From Arthrobacter sp. SW1 (GTDB taxonomy: Bacteria; Actinomycetota; Actinomycetes; Actinomycetales; Micrococcaceae): a stretch of 64,000 nt of DNA. The stretch is from positions 490,308 to 554,307 of the forward strand of contig NZ_MJLT01000045.1 of the NCBI RefSeq assembly GCF_001766675.1. Reading direction: 5' to 3'. Both the position numbers and the translations under genes were made by a program. The notes under the pieces were generated by a model that did not search any database, was not told the DNA's origin, and worked only from the letters and a program-made list of their open reading frames with translations. This document shows positions 53,801-62,652 of this stretch, piece by piece; the first letter of the stretch is position 1, and every line of letters begins with the position of its first letter.

Positions 53801-55261
53801 TCAGCGCACGGGGAAGCTCGGAGGCAACAGCTCCGGGGTGGGGCGCTTGGCGTGGTCGGAAACGCTGAGCGAGGCGATGTACTTGTCCAGGAAGCCCTGG
53901 GCGCGCCCGCGGTAATCGGAGGTATCCACGGTGACGATGTCTCCGTTTTCCACCACGGTGCGCCCGGCCACAACCACGCGGGTGATGTCGCGGCCGTCCG
54001 CGTTCATCACCATGGTGCGGATGGGATCCGCATACGGGCCGATGTGCTGCCCGTTCAGGTCCAGCACGAAGTAGTCGGCCTGTGCGCCTGCGGCCAGCCG
54101 GCCGAGGTCCGGACGGCCCAAGGCTTCGGCCGGGTCCAGCGTGGCTGAGCGGAACAGGTCCGCCGCCTGCGCGCTGGCACGGTTGCCGGTGATGGCCTTG
54201 GTCATTCCCATGGCGAGGTCGAGGGCGCGGATCATGTTCGGCGGCGCGGAGTCGGTGCCCATGACGATCCGGACGCCGCGCTCGCGGTAAGAGTCGTAGC
54301 TGTCCAGCATGCCACCGTAGTGCGCCATCGGAATGGGGCAGAGCAGCACGCTGCTCCCCGAGTCCGCCAGCAGGGCAAGGTCGTCCCCGGTGCCGAAGGC
54401 TTCCGGCATGAGCGGGTGGCCGGGGATGGTCCAGGCATGCGGGACAAAGGTCTTTTCGGCGAGGAAGCCGAGGTCCGCCAGGTAGGGCAGGGAGCGCTTG
54501 CCTGTGCGGGCCACCATGATTTCGATTTCGGAGAGTCCCTGGGCGGCATGCAGGCGGACGGGGATGCCGAGCTCGTCGGCGGCCTTGCGGGTGAGGCGGA
54601 GGGTCTGTTCGGTCTGCGTCTCGATCCGGGCAGGAAGCAGGGCGGTCCGGATGAGTCCGTTGGCGCGGCCTTCATAATCCTGTGCGAAGCGGATGGCGTC
54701 CTCGAGCCCTTCGAGGCCGCGCCGTTCGTCCTCGTGAAGAAGCACACGCGTGCCGTCGGTATATGGCACGGCCGTGCGGTAACTGGGACCAAGGTAGGCG
54801 CGGATGCCCAGGGCTTCAGCGGCCTCGGCGGTATCGGCCATGTCCTGGTAGTCCTCGCACCATTCGTGGTAGGCCTCGGAGGCGATGGGCATCATGGTGG
54901 TGATGCCGTTGCGGAGCAGCTGGGAGAGCGCGAATTCGCGGCGGAAGCGGGATTCTTCCCGGGTGAAGACGGCGCCGTGGTCCTTGAGGTACTCCTCGGA
55001 CCAGACCAAGCCCAGGCGGGTGTCCGGTCCGTGCCAGGAGTCGAAGATGGCGTGGTCGATGTCCGCCAGCGCGTTGAGGTCGATGAAGCCGGGGGAGACG
55101 ATGGCCTGGCCGGCGTCGACCTCGTTGTCGACGCGGCCGTCATAGTCCCGCCCGACGAACAGGATGGTCCCGTCTTCGTGGACCAGTTCGGCGTCGGGCA
55201 GGATGCAGTGGTCGCCGTCGGCATAGCCGATCACGAAGGCGGCCTTGATGCGTGTGATCAT
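53801..55261 (-). CDS. Amidohydrolase-superfamily protein with altered metal site
   Basis: A 486-residue protein of the ATZ/TRZ-type amidohydrolase group (cytosine, guanine and triazine deaminases). A small beta domain leads to SPGFIDLNALADIDH at 56-70, where the family HxH is replaced by N63 and L65. The later ligands remain: H238 in RLHAAQG, H275 in VPHAWTIPG and D337 in VMGTDSAPP. The C-terminal GRLAAGAQADYFVLDL is typical. It probably hydrolyses an amide, amidine or amino-azaheterocycle, perhaps with one metal or a shifted ligand set such as D67, D69 or H70. The ATG overlaps the GntR gene stop. Confidence 0.85.
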   Translation of the reverse strand: MITRIKAAFVIGYADGDHCILPDAELVHEDGTILFVGRDYDGRVDNEVDAGQAIVSPGFIDLNALADIDHAIFDSWHGPDTRLGLVWSEEYLKDHGAVFTREESRFRREFALSQLLRNGITTMMPIASEAYHEWCEDYQDMADTAEAAEALGIRAYLGPSYRTAVPYTDGTRVLLHEDERRGLEGLEDAIRFAQDYEGRANGLIRTALLPARIETQTEQTLRLTRKAADELGIPVRLHAAQGLSEIEIMVARTGKRSLPYLADLGFLAEKTFVPHAWTIPGHPLMPEAFGTGDDLALLADSGSSVLLCPIPMAHYGGMLDSYDSYRERGVRIVMGTDSAPPNMIRALDLAMGMTKAITGNRASAQAADLFRSATLDPAEALGRPDLGRLAAGAQADYFVLDLNGQHIGPYADPIRTMVMNADGRDITRVVVAGRTVVENGDIVTVDTSDYRGRAQGFLDKYIASLSVSDHAKRPTPELLPPSFPVR

Positions 55262-55935
55262 GTGTTCTCCAAGTCGGATGCCTGGTTGTCCAGGATGGTT
55301 CCGGCCACCAGCATGGCGTCCTGTACGGCGCCGTCGCGGATGGCTTCGAAAAGGTCGTCGTGGTGGTCATGGCCCGCGTGGGCTGCGCGTTCCAGGCCGG
55401 CGGGCGAGGTCCAGGACCCATCGATGCTCGCGGCCAATGACCCGTAGATTCCAGCGAGGAGCTGGTTGTGCGCGGCGTCCACCACCGCGCGGTGGAAATC
55501 GATGTCCGCCGCCCGGAAGCCGTCGTCGTCGTGCGCTTCGGCTGCCGCGCGACGGCGGTCCAACGCGTCCCGGAGCTTGTCCAGGTCCGCATCGTCCCGG
55601 CGCTGGGCCGCCAAGGCTGCGGCGGGCACGTCGAGGCTGCGCCGGACTTCGACGGCTTCGAACGGGTCCGCGTCCTGGAATCCCTTGCGGAGCGCGATTT
55701 CCTGTTCGTCGACGGCGGCGACGAACGTGCCGTCGCCTTGCCGCGTGACGAGCAGGCCCGCGTGCACCAGTGCACGCAGCGCCTCGCGCAGGGGAGCCCG
55801 GCTGAGGCCCAGGGCCTTGCCGAGTTCGGGTTCGGGTGGAATGCGGTCGCCCAGACCCCATTCGCCTTGCCGAATGCGTTGGCGGATGTCGTCGATTGCC
55901 TCATCGACCACGCTGCGCCTGCCGTTCACCGCCAT
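55258..55935 (-). CDS. GntR-family transcriptional regulator (FadR/FCD type)
   Basis: A 225-residue repressor-type protein. The winged helix is VDEAIDDIRQRIRQGEWGLG, then IPPEPELGKALGLSRAPLRE and ALRALVHAGLLVTRQGDGTF (residues about 9-75). The C-terminal helical FCD ligand domain contains the metal-binding pattern D-x-x-F-H (DIDFHRAVVDAAHN) and the late histidines in HAGHDHHDDLFEAI. It lies divergent from the transporter operon and first in the amidohydrolase operon. The perfect palindrome between them is its likely operator. The ligand is probably the imported compound or a breakdown product. Confidence 0.91.
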   Translation of the reverse strand: MAVNGRRSVVDEAIDDIRQRIRQGEWGLGDRIPPEPELGKALGLSRAPLREALRALVHAGLLVTRQGDGTFVAAVDEQEIALRKGFQDADPFEAVEVRRSLDVPAAALAAQRRDDADLDKLRDALDRRRAAAEAHDDDGFRAADIDFHRAVVDAAHNQLLAGIYGSLAASIDGSWTSPAGLERAAHAGHDHHDDLFEAIRDGAVQDAMLVAGTILDNQASDLENT

Positions 55936-55996
55936 GGTGCCCCCTCTGGTTCTTACGTTCCCGAAGCGTCTCACATGGGCGTTTAAAAATCCACCC

Positions 55997-56025
55997 TTTC
56001 GTAAGACGTCTTACGAGTGTATCTT
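55997..56025 (+). promoter_or_regulatory. Promoter with GntR-type palindromic operator
   Basis: CGTAAGACGTCTTACG (56000-56015) is a perfect 16-bp palindrome of the length and GT-N-AC character bound by FadR-type regulators. A TATCTT -10 (56020-56025) and TTTCGT -35 (55997-56002) overlap it at 17-bp spacing, so bound protein would block polymerase. Transcription would start almost at the ATG of the next gene, which lacks a ribosome-binding site, so a leaderless mRNA is likely. Confidence 0.65.
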
Positions 56026-56032
56026 GATCGAC

Positions 56033-57124
56033 ATGACCCAGATCACAGAAGAGATTCGGGAATCGAAACCACTGCACACCGCAGAAATCCCCACCGTCCG
56101 CCTCGGCATCCAGTTCACCCGCTACCCCGGGCTGGAAGAACTGCCGCTGACCGCATCACTCCGCCAGGCCGTGGAAGATGGCTTCACGCTGGTGGTCCTG
56201 AACAACATCGCCGCGGAGCTTTCGGGCGAAGTGGAGGACCGCTTGGATGAGGTGGCAGCGGAAGCCCGGCGCGCCGGCGTCGAACTCCAACTCGGACTGG
56301 GTTGCGCCGGACCGGCCGGCGATCCCGCCACGGTCCGCGCGGAACTGCGCAGGGCGCTGGAACGGGGACTGGAACTCGGCATCACGGAGTTCTTCGTTTA
56401 CACCCGTTCCGTGCGGGAAGGCCTGCTTGAACAAGGGCGTTTCCTGGACCACCCCGCGCAGCTGCGGCTCGTCCGGGCCACGCTGGAGTCCCTCTCCGCA
56501 CGGGCGGCAGACGCCGGGGTCCGGATCAACGTGAAGACGCACGAGGACCTTGCTTCCGCCGAAGTCCTGGGGCTGGCGCACAGCCTGGATCCGGCTGTTT
56601 TCGGCATCGGGCTCGACGTCGCCAACCTCGTGGTCCGCGGCGAAGATCCCCACGCCGTCGCCGCGGCCCTCGGACCGTGGGTCCGGATGACCCATCTGGA
56701 GGACCTGGTCCTCTTCGCCGTGCCGCACGGCTACCGCCGCAGGCTGCGTGCGCTCGGTGAGGGCGTCCTGGACTGGGAGCTGCTCCTGGGCAGCCTGCTC
56801 GGCTCCGGCGTCCGCGACTTCACCCTCGAACAACACCGCGGAAAGTTCGACACCCCTGTATTCGACCGTTCATGGTTCCGCTACGAACCCCACCTTGACG
56901 CCCCGGAACTCGGCCAGCTGGCCCGGCTCGGGGCCCTGACGCACGACGGCGTGGCGCGCGGGGACATCCCGGCGCTCGCCGACTGGGACGAAGACCCCGC
57001 CCCTGCCGAACGCCGTCGACAACTGCTCCACAGCGCCGCAACGATGCGGCGGATCCTCACATCGATCGGAGCCGGCATTGCCGCGCCGGCCACGATCCTT
57101 TCAGGAGAGGAAGGACTCTCATGA
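56033..57124 (+). CDS. Xylose isomerase-like TIM barrel protein 1
   Basis: A 363-residue protein of the sugar-phosphate isomerase/epimerase superfamily. It is paralogous to the last gene of this operon: both have N-x-x-T-H-E, D-x-A-N-x-V-V-R-G-E-D-P, T-H-L-x-D and G-x-G-x-x-D-W blocks. Metal ligands D195, H221 and E266 are present, but the first ligand, usually Glu, is K168 in INVKTHEDL. Activity may be altered or lost. It carries about 80 extra C-terminal residues. First gene of the import operon; its stop overlaps the permease ATG. The substrate is unknown. Confidence 0.83.
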   Translation: MTQITEEIRESKPLHTAEIPTVRLGIQFTRYPGLEELPLTASLRQAVEDGFTLVVLNNIAAELSGEVEDRLDEVAAEARRAGVELQLGLGCAGPAGDPATVRAELRRALERGLELGITEFFVYTRSVREGLLEQGRFLDHPAQLRLVRATLESLSARAADAGVRINVKTHEDLASAEVLGLAHSLDPAVFGIGLDVANLVVRGEDPHAVAAALGPWVRMTHLEDLVLFAVPHGYRRRLRALGEGVLDWELLLGSLLGSGVRDFTLEQHRGKFDTPVFDRSWFRYEPHLDAPELGQLARLGALTHDGVARGDIPALADWDEDPAPAERRRQLLHSAATMRRILTSIGAGIAAPATILSGEEGLS

Positions 57125-58008
57125 CAGCACTAGCCGCCCCCCAGGCCGCTGTTCCGGCCCGGCGCCGGCCCTTCAGCAGTTTCCTCAAACGGGACCGGAA
57201 GCTCACGCTCACCCTGTCCCTCCTGGCAGCCCTGGTGCTGCTGACCCTGGCCGGTCCATTGCTCTGGCGGATCCAGCCGGAGGCCATCAACCTCGGCGCG
57301 GTCCTCCAGCCGCCCAGCCTCGCCCACCCCATGGGTACGGACGACACCGGCCGCGACGTCATGGCACGTTTCCTCGCCGGCGGCCGGACGTCCATCCTCG
57401 CCGGCCTGGCCATCGCCCTGATCGGGGCAATCGTCGGCTGCGTGACGGCCTTGCTCGCCGGTTCCATGCGCGGCTGGGTGGACACGCTCTTCACCTGGCT
57501 GACCAACTCGATCCTGTGCTTCCCGGCGCTCCTGCTGGCCATGGCCATCGCCATGGCGCTCAAGCCCGGCGTCACGGCCGCCGTCATCGGCCTCTCGCTG
57601 CACTCCTTCCCCTGGTACATGCGGACCCTTCGCGGCGAAGTCATGCGGCTTTACGGCCAGGACTTCATCCGCTCCACCATGGCGATCGGCGCCCACCCGG
57701 CCCGCGTGCTGTTCCGGCACGTCCTGCCGCACCTGGTGCCGATCATGATCCTGCAGATGGCCGCCGTCTTCGGCGCGGCCGTCCTCTCCCTGGCCGCCCT
57801 CGGATACCTCGGCCTTGGCGCCCAGCCGCCCACTGCGGAATGGGGCGAAATGATCACCGAAGGCCAGCAGTTCTTCCTGACCGGCCAGTGGTGGATCGCC
57901 GGCTTCCCGGGCCTGGGCCTGCTGGCCGCCGTCACGCTTACCACCGTCATCGCGGACCGGGCCCGGGAAGTTCTGGACCCCCGCGGCGAGTTCACCCAGG
58001 CGAAGTGA
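57121..58008 (+). CDS. ABC transporter permease, DppC/OppC type
   Basis: A 295-residue inner-membrane permease of the peptide/nickel/opine family. A cytoplasmic N-terminus and helix (LTLSLLAALVLLTLAGPLLW) precede the family signature HPMGTDDTGRDVMARFLAGG. Four to five further helices follow. The EAA loop that contacts the ATPase is YGQDFIRSTMAIGAHPARVL. It pairs with the following DppB-type permease. The order C before B is the reverse of most dpp/opp operons. Confidence 0.93.
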   Translation: MTALAAPQAAVPARRRPFSSFLKRDRKLTLTLSLLAALVLLTLAGPLLWRIQPEAINLGAVLQPPSLAHPMGTDDTGRDVMARFLAGGRTSILAGLAIALIGAIVGCVTALLAGSMRGWVDTLFTWLTNSILCFPALLLAMAIAMALKPGVTAAVIGLSLHSFPWYMRTLRGEVMRLYGQDFIRSTMAIGAHPARVLFRHVLPHLVPIMILQMAAVFGAAVLSLAALGYLGLGAQPPTAEWGEMITEGQQFFLTGQWWIAGFPGLGLLAAVTLTTVIADRAREVLDPRGEFTQAK

Positions 58009-58016
58009 GGCGTGCC

Positions 58017-59033
58017 ATGACCAACACCATCCTCAAGCGCCTCGGCGTGGCACTGGCCACCATCTTCGGGGCCTCGATCTTCACCTTCGTCCTGCTCCGG
58101 AAGGTTCCCGGCGACCCCGCCCGGGCCATCGCCGGCGACACCGCCACCGAGGACACCGTCGCGGCGCTGCGCAAGTCCATGGGCCTGGACGACAACCTCC
58201 TGGTCCAGTACGGCAACTACATGGGCGCGCTGCTCCGGGGCGACTTCGGTTTCTCCTACAGCACCGGCAACAGCGTGGGCACGCTGCTGGGCCAGCGGCT
58301 TCCCGCCACCCTCGAACTGGGCCTGCTGTCCGTGATTATTGCGATTGTTGCCGCCGTTCTCGCGGCGAGCTTCGCGGTCTATTCCCGACGGCGGTGGCCG
58401 GACCAGGCGGTACGTGCAGCGTCCTCGCTGGCCATGGGTTCGCCGCCGTTCTGGATCGCACTGCTGGCCCTGATGGTGTTCTCCATCCAGCTCGGCGTGT
58501 TCCCCGGCCCCGAAGGCCGGCTCTCGCCCGGCATGGTGAAGCCGCCGAACATCACCGGAATGTTCACCATCGACTCCCTCCTCACGGGCCAGTGGGGAAC
58601 CTTTGCCAACGCTGTGTGGCACCTCATCCTGCCGGCGACCATTGTTGCACTGGGCCCCTTCGCCTTCCTGAGCCGCCTGTACCGCAACCAGCTGCGCGGC
58701 ACGCTGCGCGAAACGTTCGTGGCCGTCTCGCAGAGCCACGGTCTGCGCCGCTTCCCGGTCTACAACCGCCACGTGGCACCCCACGGCCTGTTGTCCCTGT
58801 TGCCCGCCGCGTCACTCCTTTTCGCAGACCTCCTCGCAGGAAGCCTGCTGGTGGAGAAGGTGTTCGGCTGGCCCGGCATCGGATCCATGACCGCGGACGC
58901 CATCATCCAGAAAGACTTCGCCGTGGTCCAGGCCGTCCTCCTGCTGGCAGCCGTCCTCTACGTGGTGGTCAGCCTCCTGGCCGACCTCCTCATGACCGCC
59001 GCAGATCCCCGCACCCGAGTAGGAGCACGCTGA
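58017..59033 (+). CDS. ABC transporter permease, DppB/OppB type
   Basis: A 338-residue permease with the family N-terminus LGVALATIFGASIFTFVLLR and VPGDPARAIAG, then YMGALLRGDFGFSYSTGNSV. The EAA-type loop is LRETFVAVSQSHGLRRFPVY. The last helices carry VEKVFGWPGIGSMTADAII. Six transmembrane helices are expected. It begins 8 bp after the first permease gene and overlaps the ATPase gene (TGATG). Confidence 0.93.
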   Translation: MTNTILKRLGVALATIFGASIFTFVLLRKVPGDPARAIAGDTATEDTVAALRKSMGLDDNLLVQYGNYMGALLRGDFGFSYSTGNSVGTLLGQRLPATLELGLLSVIIAIVAAVLAASFAVYSRRRWPDQAVRAASSLAMGSPPFWIALLALMVFSIQLGVFPGPEGRLSPGMVKPPNITGMFTIDSLLTGQWGTFANAVWHLILPATIVALGPFAFLSRLYRNQLRGTLRETFVAVSQSHGLRRFPVYNRHVAPHGLLSLLPAASLLFADLLAGSLLVEKVFGWPGIGSMTADAIIQKDFAVVQAVLLLAAVLYVVVSLLADLLMTAADPRTRVGAR

Positions 59034-60094
59034 TGCAAAGCAACGCACTCTCCATCCCCGCCCCGGATGTGGCGGGCGCCGGCGGCCAGGACGCGGACTC
59101 CCGCGGACCCGTGCTCAGCGTCCGTGGCCTGCGCACCGATTTCGTGACCGGCCTCGGCACGGTCCACGCCGTCCGGGACGTCTCCTTCGACCTCCGCCAA
59201 GGCCAGCGCCTGGCGATCGTGGGCGAATCCGGTTCAGGAAAGTCCGCCATGGCCATGTCCCTGCTGGGCCTGGTGCCGCCGCCCGGCCGCGTGGTGGGCG
59301 GCAGCGTCAAGCTCAACGGCAAGGAAATCGTTGGCCTGGACGATGCCGGGATCTCCAGGATCCGCGGCAAGGACATCGGCCTGGTGTTCCAGGACCCCAT
59401 GGCGGCGCTGGATCCCTTGAGGACCATCGGCAGCCAGTTCGTCGAAACCATCCGCGTCCATCAGGACATGTCCGTCAAAGCCGCCCGGAAGCTGGCCTGC
59501 GAGCTCCTTGGCGAAGTGGGCGTCAACGATCCCGCCCGCAGGATCTCCGACTACCCGCACCAGTACTCCGGCGGCATGCGCCAGCGCGTGCTGATTGCCA
59601 TGGCCATCGCCAACGACCCCTCGGTGGTGGTGGCCGACGAACCCACCACGGCCCTGGACGTCACCACCCAGGCGCAGGTGCTGGACCTGCTGGCCAAGAT
59701 CTGTGACGAACGGGGCAACGCCCTGGTGATGATCACCCACAACCTGGGCATCGTGGAGGAACTCTGCGACACCGTGAACGTCATGTACGCCGGCCGCTTC
59801 GTCGAATGCACCAGCACCGAGGCGCTGTTCGCCTCACCGGGACACCCCTATTCCAAGGCCTTGCTCGACTGCGTCATCGATCCCGCCACTGCGCGGCGGG
59901 GCGCGCTGCCCGCCATTCCGGGTTCACCGCCGGACCTCTCGGTGGACGAACCCGGCTGCGCCTTTGCGGCACGCTGCCCGATCGGCCGGGACCAGGAACG
60001 CTGCGCCGTCGAAAGGCCACAGCCCCGCAGCCTGTCCACGGGCGCCGTCGTCCGCTGCCACTTCGCCAACGATCCCCAGGGAGGCACCGCATGA
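59033..60094 (+). CDS. ABC transporter ATP-binding protein, DppD/OppD type
   Basis: A 353-residue ATPase. Walker A is GESGSGKSAM near residue 63, the Q-loop VFQDPMAALDPL, the ABC signature YSGGMRQRVLIAMAI and Walker B VVADEPTTALDVTTQAQV. The C-terminal oligopeptide-transporter domain carries the cysteine cluster CAFAARCPIGRDQERCAVER, which in related Dpp/Opp ATPases can bind an Fe-S cluster. It powers import with its partner encoded directly downstream. Confidence 0.94.
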   Translation: MQSNALSIPAPDVAGAGGQDADSRGPVLSVRGLRTDFVTGLGTVHAVRDVSFDLRQGQRLAIVGESGSGKSAMAMSLLGLVPPPGRVVGGSVKLNGKEIVGLDDAGISRIRGKDIGLVFQDPMAALDPLRTIGSQFVETIRVHQDMSVKAARKLACELLGEVGVNDPARRISDYPHQYSGGMRQRVLIAMAIANDPSVVVADEPTTALDVTTQAQVLDLLAKICDERGNALVMITHNLGIVEELCDTVNVMYAGRFVECTSTEALFASPGHPYSKALLDCVIDPATARRGALPAIPGSPPDLSVDEPGCAFAARCPIGRDQERCAVERPQPRSLSTGAVVRCHFANDPQGGTA

Positions 60095-60966
60095 ACACCT
60101 CCGCCGCCACCCCGCTCCTGCGGGTGGAGAAATTGAACAAGTCCTACGCCAAGGGCATCGGCAGCCGGCACCGTACGCAGATCCTGAGGGATGTCTCCTT
60201 CGAACTGCGGCGCGGCCAGACCCTCGGACTGGTGGGCGAGTCCGGCAGCGGAAAGTCCACCACCGCCGCCTGCGTCATGGGCCTGACGGGCGTGGACAGC
60301 GGACTGATCGAGTTCGACGGCGTGGACCTCACCAAGCTGTCCAAGCCGGAGATGCGCAGGATGCGCCGCCGCATCCAGATGGTCTTCCAGGACCCCAACG
60401 GTTCGCTTGACCCGCGCTTCACCGTGGCCGACCTCGTGGAGGAGCCGCTGATCGTGCACGGCGTCACCGACGCCGCCGAACGCTCCCGCCGCGTGTCCGA
60501 GGTGTTGGACCGCGTGGGCATCAGCGTCAAACAGGCCCAGCGCTTCCCGTTCGCGTTCTCCGGCGGCCAACGCCAGCGCATCGCGATCGCCCGCGCGCTC
60601 GTGCTGAACCCGGACCTCGTGGTGCTGGACGAACCCGTGAGTGCGCTGGACGTATCCATCCAGGCCCAGGTCCTCAACCTCCTCAGCGACCTGCAGGACG
60701 AACTCGGCCTGACCTACCTGTTCATCGTCCACGACCTCGCAGTGGCGCGTCTCATGAGCCACCACATCGCCGTCATGAACGCCGGCGAAATCGTGGAGGC
60801 CGGAACCTCCGCTGACGTCTTCGACAACACCACCCACCCGTACACCCGGGCGCTGCTCGACGCCGTGCCGGGCGCCCGCCGTCGGGCAGCACAGCAGCAG
60901 GCAGCGCAGCAGCAGACCGCGGCGCTCGCCGCCGCGGGAACCGCCGACGCCATGGAAGGAAAGTGA
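60091..60966 (+). CDS. ABC transporter ATP-binding protein, DppF/OppF type
   Basis: A 291-residue ATPase. Walker A GESGSGKSTTAACVMG, Q-loop VFQDPNGSLDPRF, signature FSGGQRQRIAIARALVLNPD, Walker B VVLDEPVSALDVSIQAQV and switch His HDLAVARLMSHH are intact. The C-terminal cysteine cluster common in DppF is missing; the protein ends in a Gln/Ala-rich tail (QQQAAQQQTAALAAA). Its ATG overlaps the previous stop. Confidence 0.93.
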   Translation: MNTSAATPLLRVEKLNKSYAKGIGSRHRTQILRDVSFELRRGQTLGLVGESGSGKSTTAACVMGLTGVDSGLIEFDGVDLTKLSKPEMRRMRRRIQMVFQDPNGSLDPRFTVADLVEEPLIVHGVTDAAERSRRVSEVLDRVGISVKQAQRFPFAFSGGQRQRIAIARALVLNPDLVVLDEPVSALDVSIQAQVLNLLSDLQDELGLTYLFIVHDLAVARLMSHHIAVMNAGEIVEAGTSADVFDNTTHPYTRALLDAVPGARRRAAQQQAAQQQTAALAAAGTADAMEGK

Positions 60967-60967
60967 C

Positions 60968-62581
60968 ATGTTGACCCTCCTGAAACGGACGACGACGGTG
61001 CTCGCCGCCGTCGGGACGCTCGCCCTGTCCGGTGTGCTGGCGGGCTGTGCGCAGCCGGCTGCCCCGACCGCCGCGACCGACCGCCCCTTCACGGTGAACT
61101 GGGCGGCTTCCTTGACCAACATCGACCCCGCTTTCGTGTGCGCCGGCAATGAGAACAGCTTCGCGAGCAACTTCTACGCCCGACTGGTGAAGCTGGACCA
61201 GGAACCGCAGGCAGACGGCACCCTCGTGGCCGTCAACGAACCCGAACGGGTCAAGCCCGACCTCGCCGCCTCCTGGACGGTATCCCCGGACGGCAAGTCC
61301 TATACCTTCTCGCTGCGTCCGGGAGCGAAGTTCGCCAACGGCAACCCGCTGGACGCCGAGGCAGTCCGGTATTCGATCATGCGCAACCTGACGATCGGCG
61401 GCTGCGGTTCGCTGGGCCTGCAGATCGGCCTGACTGATCCGCCGCTGATCAAGGACACCGTGGTGGTGGATCCGCAGACCGTGCGCCTGGAACTGTCCCG
61501 GCCCTACCCGGCCATCCTGGTGACCCTGGCCCAGAGCCGTGGATCCATCTACGATCCCCGGGTCATCAAGGAACACGGTGAAGACCAGAAGGGTGTGCCC
61601 AACCAATGGCTGGCCTCGCACACGGCCAGCAGCAGCGGGCCTTATGTGCTGGAAGAGTACGTCGCCAACAACTACGCCGTCCTCAAACGGAACCCGAACT
61701 ACTATGGTCCGCCCGCCAGGGAAGCCGAGGTACAGGTCAACTTCATCACCTCGATTCCCACGCTTATGTTGCAGGCCCGCCGCGGCGAGGCCGATGTGAC
61801 GCTTGGCCTGCCGCCGTATGTCGTGCACCAGCTCAGCCAGGAAGATTGCTGCCGCGTCACGACCGCGCCTGCCTTTGCGCCCGTGACGGTGTCGCTCGAC
61901 AATTCCTCGGGCAACACCGCCAATCCGAAACTGCGCGAGGCCCTCACGTATGCGGTGCCGTATGACCAGATCCGTTCAAGCGTGGCCTATGGCTACGCGG
62001 ACAGCTACTACGGCCCGTTCGTCCCCGGCATCCCGGGCTTCGACGCCGAGCGTTCGGCCCCGCGGCCGATGGACAAGGAGAAAGCCCGCACACTGGTCAA
62101 GGAATCGGGACTGAAGGACCCTGCGATCGACCTGATGATCAACCCGTCCGTGCCGGGCGTCTCGACGTTGGCCACCATCCTGAAATCGTCCTGGGAGGAC
62201 GTCGGGGTGAACGTGAACATCGATTCGCAGACGCCCACTGCTTTCGCCACCCGCTTCAACACCGGTAAGTACCAGTCCGCCCTGCTGTTCGAAAGCGGCG
62301 GTGCCGTGGCTGCGTACGAGCTGCGCAAGAAGATGACCTGCGGCAGCACCTTCAACAACCAGCACATCTGCATTCCCGGAACCCCGGAGCTCATGGACAA
62401 GCTCAACGCGGCCTCCGACCTGGATTCGCAATTGCCGTACATCAACGCGCTGGTGGACTCCTGGCGGGCCAATTCGCCCACCATCATCCTGTACCGCGCG
62501 CAGTTCACGGCAGTGCTGGCCAAGGCTGTGAAGCACTTCGAATACTCGCCGACGTACGGCTTCTACAACTGGGGGCGCTAG
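60968..62581 (+). CDS. ABC transporter substrate-binding lipoprotein (family 5)
   Basis: A 537-residue extracytoplasmic receptor. The lipoprotein signal (VGTLALSGVLAGC) has its lipobox cysteine at C27. The SBP_bac_5 body shows NWAASLTNIDPAFVCAGNEN, PDLAASWTVSPDGKSYTFSL and FANGNPLDAEAVRYSIMRNL near residue 125, then NYYGPPAREAEVQVNFI. Family members bind peptides, oligosaccharides, opines or other amphiphilic solutes, so the ligand cannot be named. The gene is last among the transporter genes rather than first. An AAGGAAAG site overlaps the upstream gene's end. Confidence 0.93.
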   Translation: MLTLLKRTTTVLAAVGTLALSGVLAGCAQPAAPTAATDRPFTVNWAASLTNIDPAFVCAGNENSFASNFYARLVKLDQEPQADGTLVAVNEPERVKPDLAASWTVSPDGKSYTFSLRPGAKFANGNPLDAEAVRYSIMRNLTIGGCGSLGLQIGLTDPPLIKDTVVVDPQTVRLELSRPYPAILVTLAQSRGSIYDPRVIKEHGEDQKGVPNQWLASHTASSSGPYVLEEYVANNYAVLKRNPNYYGPPAREAEVQVNFITSIPTLMLQARRGEADVTLGLPPYVVHQLSQEDCCRVTTAPAFAPVTVSLDNSSGNTANPKLREALTYAVPYDQIRSSVAYGYADSYYGPFVPGIPGFDAERSAPRPMDKEKARTLVKESGLKDPAIDLMINPSVPGVSTLATILKSSWEDVGVNVNIDSQTPTAFATRFNTGKYQSALLFESGGAVAAYELRKKMTCGSTFNNQHICIPGTPELMDKLNAASDLDSQLPYINALVDSWRANSPTIILYRAQFTAVLAKAVKHFEYSPTYGFYNWGR

Positions 62582-62652
62582 CCGCTCCCGCCCGGCCGGA
62601 ACCGGCGGGTTCCGGCCGGGCCCAAGACATCCACAGCTGGAAGGACAAGAAA

